DNA of 64,000 bases from Bacteroidales bacterium (GTDB taxonomy: Bacteria; Bacteroidota; Bacteroidia; Bacteroidales; UBA932): NCBI GenBank assembly GCA_017427385.1, contig JAFRSW010000019.1, positions 1 through 64,000 on the forward strand, read 5' to 3'. Positions 60,315 to 64,000 of the stretch are shown piece by piece. The notes under the pieces are model-generated. The model was not told where the DNA came from, did no database searches, and worked only from the letters and a program-made list of their open reading frames with translations. The first letter of the stretch is position 1, and every line of letters begins with the position of its first letter. The translations under genes were made by a program, and so were the position numbers.

Positions 60315-62666
60315 ATGAAATTGAGATATTTACTTACTTCTCTCGTTGCTGCCGCTACCATGCTGGTCGGCTGCACCCAGGAGGAACCTGTTTCCAAGCT
60401 CTCAGGGCTGGAAGTCGACAACGACTACGTATCCGTCGCGGCTGACGAAGGTTCGGCCGTTACCATAAAGGTCAAGGGAGATGATTCCTGGACCGCTGCT
60501 ATTCCCGACACAAAAGTCGACTGGCTTACTGTCAATCCCACCTCCGGCGCTGCCGGACAGGAAGTGACCGTGACCTTCACTGCTTCCAAAGCCGCTGCGG
60601 CGGCCCGTGGCACCGAGGTCCATTTCACCATGGGTTCCAAGGTCAAGATCGTAAAGGTCAACCAGCAGGCCCCCGCAGGCGTCGAGGTCAAGGCCTCGAC
60701 CGTCGCTGAGGTTCTCGCCGGCGATGAAGGCAAGACCTACCGCGTCACCGGAACCGTCGTCAGCATTGCCAACACAAGTTATGGCAACTGGTACATGAAC
60801 GACGGCACCTCCGACACCAACCTCTACATCTACGGAACCTTCAACGCCAAGAGCCAGTATCCGAAGGATGCTGACGGCGGCTGGGCAGGCTTCGGAATCG
60901 AGGTGGGTGACAAGGTCACCGTCGAAGGTCCCAAGACCGTCTACAGCGGCACTGTCGAGCTCGTTGACGTGAGCATCATCAAGATCGAGAAGTCTCTCAT
61001 CGATGCCAGCCTCACCACTCCCACCGTAGGACCTGCAGCCGGATCCGACACCCTCAACGTGGCATCCAAGGTGCAGCCCGTGCTGGTTGACATCGCCGCG
61101 GACTGGGTGAAAATTACCGACTTCACCGAGGACGGCAACTACATCCTCACCTACGAAGAAAACCTCTTCACCGCACCCCGCACCGCCGTCATCAATATCA
61201 AGGCCCCCGGTGCCATGAAGAGCGTGACCCTGACCCAGGAAGGTGTTCCTGCAACCGGAGCATCCGTCACGGACATCATCGCCCAGGCGGACGGATCGGT
61301 AGTTCAGACCCTGCCTTCCACTGTTGTCGTGGCCCTCACCACCAAGGGTGCGGTGCTTTCCGACGGCACAAAGGCCATCTATGCATACGGTGAGTCCGCA
61401 GCCGCCCTCGAGATCGGTGACGGCGTGCGCATGTCCGCTACCAAGAAGACCTACAACGGAGTTCCCGAGCTGGACACCATCACCGATGTGTTCGTGGACA
61501 GCAAGAACAACACTGTAACCCATCCTACTTCTACGGATATCACCTCTCAGGTGTCCACCTACACGGCATCTGTCGCCGAGTACATTAAACTTTCCGGCAC
61601 CTTGACCGTGTCCGGCACCTACTATAACATCGCATTCGATGGCATCGAGACCACAGTCCTGCAGGGCAGCATCGTTGCTCCTATCGACGCTGTCAAGGCT
61701 GCCAGCTTCGATGGCAAGAAGATCACCGTGACCGGATACTTCAACGGCACCAACACCAGCAAGGCCGGTGTGAAGTACGTGAATGTGATCGCCACCAAGA
61801 TCGAGGAATTCGTCGACAATCCTAAGGGAACCGCGACCAATCCTTACCTCGCAAGCGAGCTTGCCGTACTCCTGACCGGAGGCAAGACCTTCGATGAGGA
61901 TGTTTATGTCAAGGGTAAGGTTTCCGCTATTCTCTACACCTTCAGCGCAAGCTATGGCACCGGCACCTTCTGGATTTCCGACGATGGCACCGCCTACGGC
62001 GTCGCCGCCGACAAGAAGAGCACGACCGAGCCCACCAAGGACTTCGAGTGCTACAGCGTGTACTGGTTCGGCAACGAGAAGAAATGGGCGGAAGGCGACG
62101 GCCAGCTCGAGATCGGTGACGAAGTCATCGTCTGCGGAAAGGTCACCGTCTACAACGGCATTGCCGAAACTTCCAGCAAGAAGGCATGGGTTTACAATGT
62201 GAACGGTGTAACTACCTCCGCCAACGGCCTCGGCAATGTCAATGCTCCTTTCAATGTGGCAGGTGCAGAGGCATGCATCGACTACCAGCAGGCAGCCATC
62301 AAGGCCGCCAAGGATGCCGATCAGCCCGCCCCTACGTTCCCCGATGTTTGCGTAAAGGGTAAGATCTCCGCGATCCTCTACACCTTCAGCGCCAGCTACG
62401 GCACAGGTACTTTCTGGATTTCCGACGACGGCACCGCTTACGGCGTGTCCGCCGACAAGAAGAAGACCACCGAGCCTGCCAAGGACTTCGAGTGCTACAG
62501 CGTATATATGTTCGGCCTCGAGAAGCCTTGGGTTGATGGAACTTCTCCTCAGCCTGCAGTGGGTGACGATGTCATCGTGAAGGGCCAGCTGACCCTCTAC
62601 AGCGGCACTTACGAGACTTCCAGCAAGAAGGCATGGATCTACTCCCTTAACGGAAAGACCGAATAA
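60315..62666 (+). CDS. Surface lipoprotein with BACON domain and repeated OB-fold-like domains
   Basis: This 783-residue lipoprotein (lipobox LVGC, Cys20) begins with a BACON-like beta-sandwich (about 33-118; DDSWTAAIPDTKVDWLTVNPTSGAAGQ). An OB-fold-like domain (KTYRVTGTVVSIANTSYGNWYMND) follows at about 138-230, then a second sandwich and more OB-like units. The last two (starting near 530 and 677) are almost identical: VKGKVSAILYTFSASYG..TFWISDDGTAYGV and ETSSKKAWVYNVNG. These units resemble the repeats I associate with DUF6359/DUF5689 in secreted Bacteroidota proteins. It starts 15 bases after the receptor, so the two probably act together. Ligand unknown; a terminator follows. Confidence 0.75.
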   Translation: MKLRYLLTSLVAAATMLVGCTQEEPVSKLSGLEVDNDYVSVAADEGSAVTIKVKGDDSWTAAIPDTKVDWLTVNPTSGAAGQEVTVTFTASKAAAAARGTEVHFTMGSKVKIVKVNQQAPAGVEVKASTVAEVLAGDEGKTYRVTGTVVSIANTSYGNWYMNDGTSDTNLYIYGTFNAKSQYPKDADGGWAGFGIEVGDKVTVEGPKTVYSGTVELVDVSIIKIEKSLIDASLTTPTVGPAAGSDTLNVASKVQPVLVDIAADWVKITDFTEDGNYILTYEENLFTAPRTAVINIKAPGAMKSVTLTQEGVPATGASVTDIIAQADGSVVQTLPSTVVVALTTKGAVLSDGTKAIYAYGESAAALEIGDGVRMSATKKTYNGVPELDTITDVFVDSKNNTVTHPTSTDITSQVSTYTASVAEYIKLSGTLTVSGTYYNIAFDGIETTVLQGSIVAPIDAVKAASFDGKKITVTGYFNGTNTSKAGVKYVNVIATKIEEFVDNPKGTATNPYLASELAVLLTGGKTFDEDVYVKGKVSAILYTFSASYGTGTFWISDDGTAYGVAADKKSTTEPTKDFECYSVYWFGNEKKWAEGDGQLEIGDEVIVCGKVTVYNGIAETSSKKAWVYNVNGVTTSANGLGNVNAPFNVAGAEACIDYQQAAIKAAKDADQPAPTFPDVCVKGKISAILYTFSASYGTGTFWISDDGTAYGVSADKKKTTEPAKDFECYSVYMFGLEKPWVDGTSPQPAVGDDVIVKGQLTLYSGTYETSSKKAWIYSLNGKTE

Positions 62667-62685
62667 GCCTGTTATTATTCATTTA

Positions 62686-62719
62686 AGCGCAGCTCCGCAA
62701 GGGGTTGCGCTCTTTTTTT
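62686..62719 (+). terminator. Rho-independent terminator after the BACON/OB lipoprotein
   Basis: An 11-pair stem (AGCGCA...TGCGCT with two G-U pairs inside) is capped by the tetraloop GCAA and followed by seven T. The T run also supplies the TTTG that serves the next promoter as -33 box. Confidence 0.85.
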
Positions 62720-62740
62720 GTTTTATTCCGAAGGAATACT

Positions 62741-62748
62741 TATATTTG
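62741..62748 (+). promoter_or_regulatory. Promoter -7 box for the last lipoprotein gene
   Basis: TATATTTG with a TTTG at 62717-62720, exactly 20 bases upstream, fits the full Bacteroidota consensus TTTG-n(19-21)-TAnnTTTG. It is the clearest promoter in the window. Confidence 0.8.
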
Positions 62749-62797
62749 AAAGCTATAAAGGCAACGAAGCAACATAAACAATTAAAACATAACCATT

Positions 62798-64000
62798 ATG
62801 AAATTCAGATCCCTTCTGGCTATCGCAGCGCTTGCATTGTTTGCAATCCCCGCCTGTGAAGAGGTGGCAAATCTGGGAGAGGCCCAGATTAACGTGACAC
62901 CCAGCTCCATCACCCTCGCCGCTTCCGGCGAAAGGTCCGAAACCGTAGCCCTGCTCGCAACCCGCGAGTGGCGCGTTGATTACAAACCCGATTGGGTGAC
63001 TCTCGACAAGACTTCCGGCAAAGCTTCCACCGTGGAGCAGCTCATCACCGTTTCCGCCGATCCCAACAAGGGTAACAACCGCGAAGACGAGATCCTCTTC
63101 ACCATCGGCCTTGCAAAGGCTTCCCTGAGGGTCGTTCAGGAAGGCGAGAAGGGAGAAATCAGCAAGGGAACAGGCACGCTCACAGATCCGTTCAGCGTAG
63201 CGGGTGTCATCGAGTACTGCCAGAGCCTCGGCGCCGATGTACAGAGCACGAACAATGTCTACATCAAGGGCATCATCGCTTCCGTGGCCACCACCTACGA
63301 AGCGAGCGGTACCTATGGCAACGCCACGTTCTATATCGTGGACAACGAAGGGGACACCGACCAGTTCTATGTGTTCCAGACCCTCTACCTCGGCAATAAG
63401 AAGTGGACCAGCGGCAATCCCGACGTGAAGGAGAAGGATGAGGTCATCATCTGCGGCAAGGTTGTCAACTACAAGGGCAACACTCCCGAAACCGTGAGCA
63501 AGGGCGGCAGCTTCGTCTACTCCCTCAACGGCAAGACCGATGGTGGAAACGTAGAGCCCGAGGATCCCAGCAAGGTGGAGCAGATTACCTGCGCCCAGTT
63601 CATTGAGAAGGCAGATCCCGCCACCACCTACCGTCTCGTCGGTAAGGTCACTTCCGCTGTCAACACTTCCTACTGCTCGTTCGACATGAACGACGGCACC
63701 GCCACCGTTGTGGTCTGGACCGTGAACAACAAGGATGAATGGAAAGACGTAGTGAAGAAGGACGGCACCGTCACCGTTCGCGGCAAGTATCTCAAGTATG
63801 AGCAGAACGGCAACGTGAAGCACGAGATGGTGGATGCATACATCGAGAAGTTCGAGGCTTCGGACACTCCCGGCGGCACCACCGAGTCCGAGCCCAAGGG
63901 CACCGGCACCCAGGCCGATCCTTACAACGCGGCCGGCGTGCTGGCATTCATCAAGACTCTCGAAGGCTCCAACGAGAGCGCCAACGATGTCTACATCAAG
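62798..64000 (+). CDS. BACON/OB-fold lipoprotein, 3' end beyond the window
   Basis: The frame is open from the ATG at 62798 to the window edge (401 codons) with no stop. It encodes a lipoprotein signal MKFRSLLAIAALALFAIPAC (Cys20), a BACON-like domain (about 28-110; LAASGERSETVALLATREW ... DYKPDWVTLDKTSGK), and OB-like domains: VYIKGIIASVATTYEASGTYG ... FYVFQTLYLGNKKW ... EKDEVIICGKVVNYKGN, then TYRLVGKVTSAVNTSYCSFDMNDGTATVVVW. A third begins at the edge (GTGTQADPYNAAGVLAF). It is a paralogue of the gene at 60315 but has its own promoter. Total length and C-terminal domain, possibly catalytic, are unknown. Confidence 0.8.
   Translation, partial: MKFRSLLAIAALALFAIPACEEVANLGEAQINVTPSSITLAASGERSETVALLATREWRVDYKPDWVTLDKTSGKASTVEQLITVSADPNKGNNREDEILFTIGLAKASLRVVQEGEKGEISKGTGTLTDPFSVAGVIEYCQSLGADVQSTNNVYIKGIIASVATTYEASGTYGNATFYIVDNEGDTDQFYVFQTLYLGNKKWTSGNPDVKEKDEVIICGKVVNYKGNTPETVSKGGSFVYSLNGKTDGGNVEPEDPSKVEQITCAQFIEKADPATTYRLVGKVTSAVNTSYCSFDMNDGTATVVVWTVNNKDEWKDVVKKDGTVTVRGKYLKYEQNGNVKHEMVDAYIEKFEASDTPGGTTESEPKGTGTQADPYNAAGVLAFIKTLEGSNESANDVYIK

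Overview
The window (64 kb, GC-rich for its phylum) comes from a member of the Bacteroidota, most likely an uncultured gut or rumen Bacteroidales. The evidence is a SusC/SusD pair, many lipoproteins with Bacteroidota-type lipoboxes, promoters of the form TAnnTTTG, BACON-type lipoproteins, and the near absence of Shine-Dalgarno sequences.

Layout. 1-426: four minus-strand tRNAs (Thr-TGT, Tyr, Gly, Thr-GGT) in the order that precedes tuf in many bacteria. 427-6268 (minus): dxs, two MFS transporters, ssb and aroE. 6350-32935 (plus): a large pectin (homogalacturonan / rhamnogalacturonan) utilisation locus with kduD, kduI, a DUF4861 lipoprotein, a GH43-CE15 fusion, two fimbrillin-like lipoproteins, a GH28, a CE12-CE8 fusion, a GH105, a PL1, SusC, SusD, a 1796-residue surface lipoprotein built of four beta-helix modules, and uxaC. 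32932-33984 (minus): a LacI-type regulator, divergent from kdgK, a second PfkB kinase, gnd, a UxaE-type epimerase, a UxuB-type SDR and KDPG aldolase (34093-40341). 40447-44988: an AT-richer block with a NYN-domain protein and an ECF sigma / putative anti-sigma / 855-residue exported protein operon. 45030-46496: hexuronate transporter. 46557-56839: housekeeping genes (lysS, asnA, a TrmH-type methyltransferase, tRNA-Ala, smpB, miaA, an msrA-fRMsr fusion, ltaE, metK). 57006-64000: an Oar-like TonB-dependent receptor followed by two BACON/OB-fold lipoproteins, the last cut by the window edge.

How it works together. Secreted esterases strip methyl and acetyl groups. GH28, PL1 and GH105 cut the backbone. 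SusC/SusD and the giant lipoprotein bind and import oligomers. Saturated galacturonate passes through UxaC, UxaE and UxuB to mannonate; unsaturated uronates pass through KduI and KduD. Both routes reach KDG, then KdgK and KdgA give pyruvate and glyceraldehyde-3-phosphate. Mannonate dehydratase (uxuA) is not in the window. A palindrome with core CCGTGCACGG lies in front of kduD, GH28, SusC and between the LacI gene and kdgK, and a fifth copy lies inside the PL1 gene. I infer it is the operator of the LacI-type regulator, which would control the whole locus and itself.

Other notable items are a SAM-II-like riboswitch touching the metK start codon, short interspersed repeats inserted in frame into several proteins, a perfectly palindromic bidirectional promoter between smpB and miaA, an unusually short MiaA, and an MsrA-fRMsr fusion with all expected cysteines. 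All calls come from reading the sequence; no database search was run.
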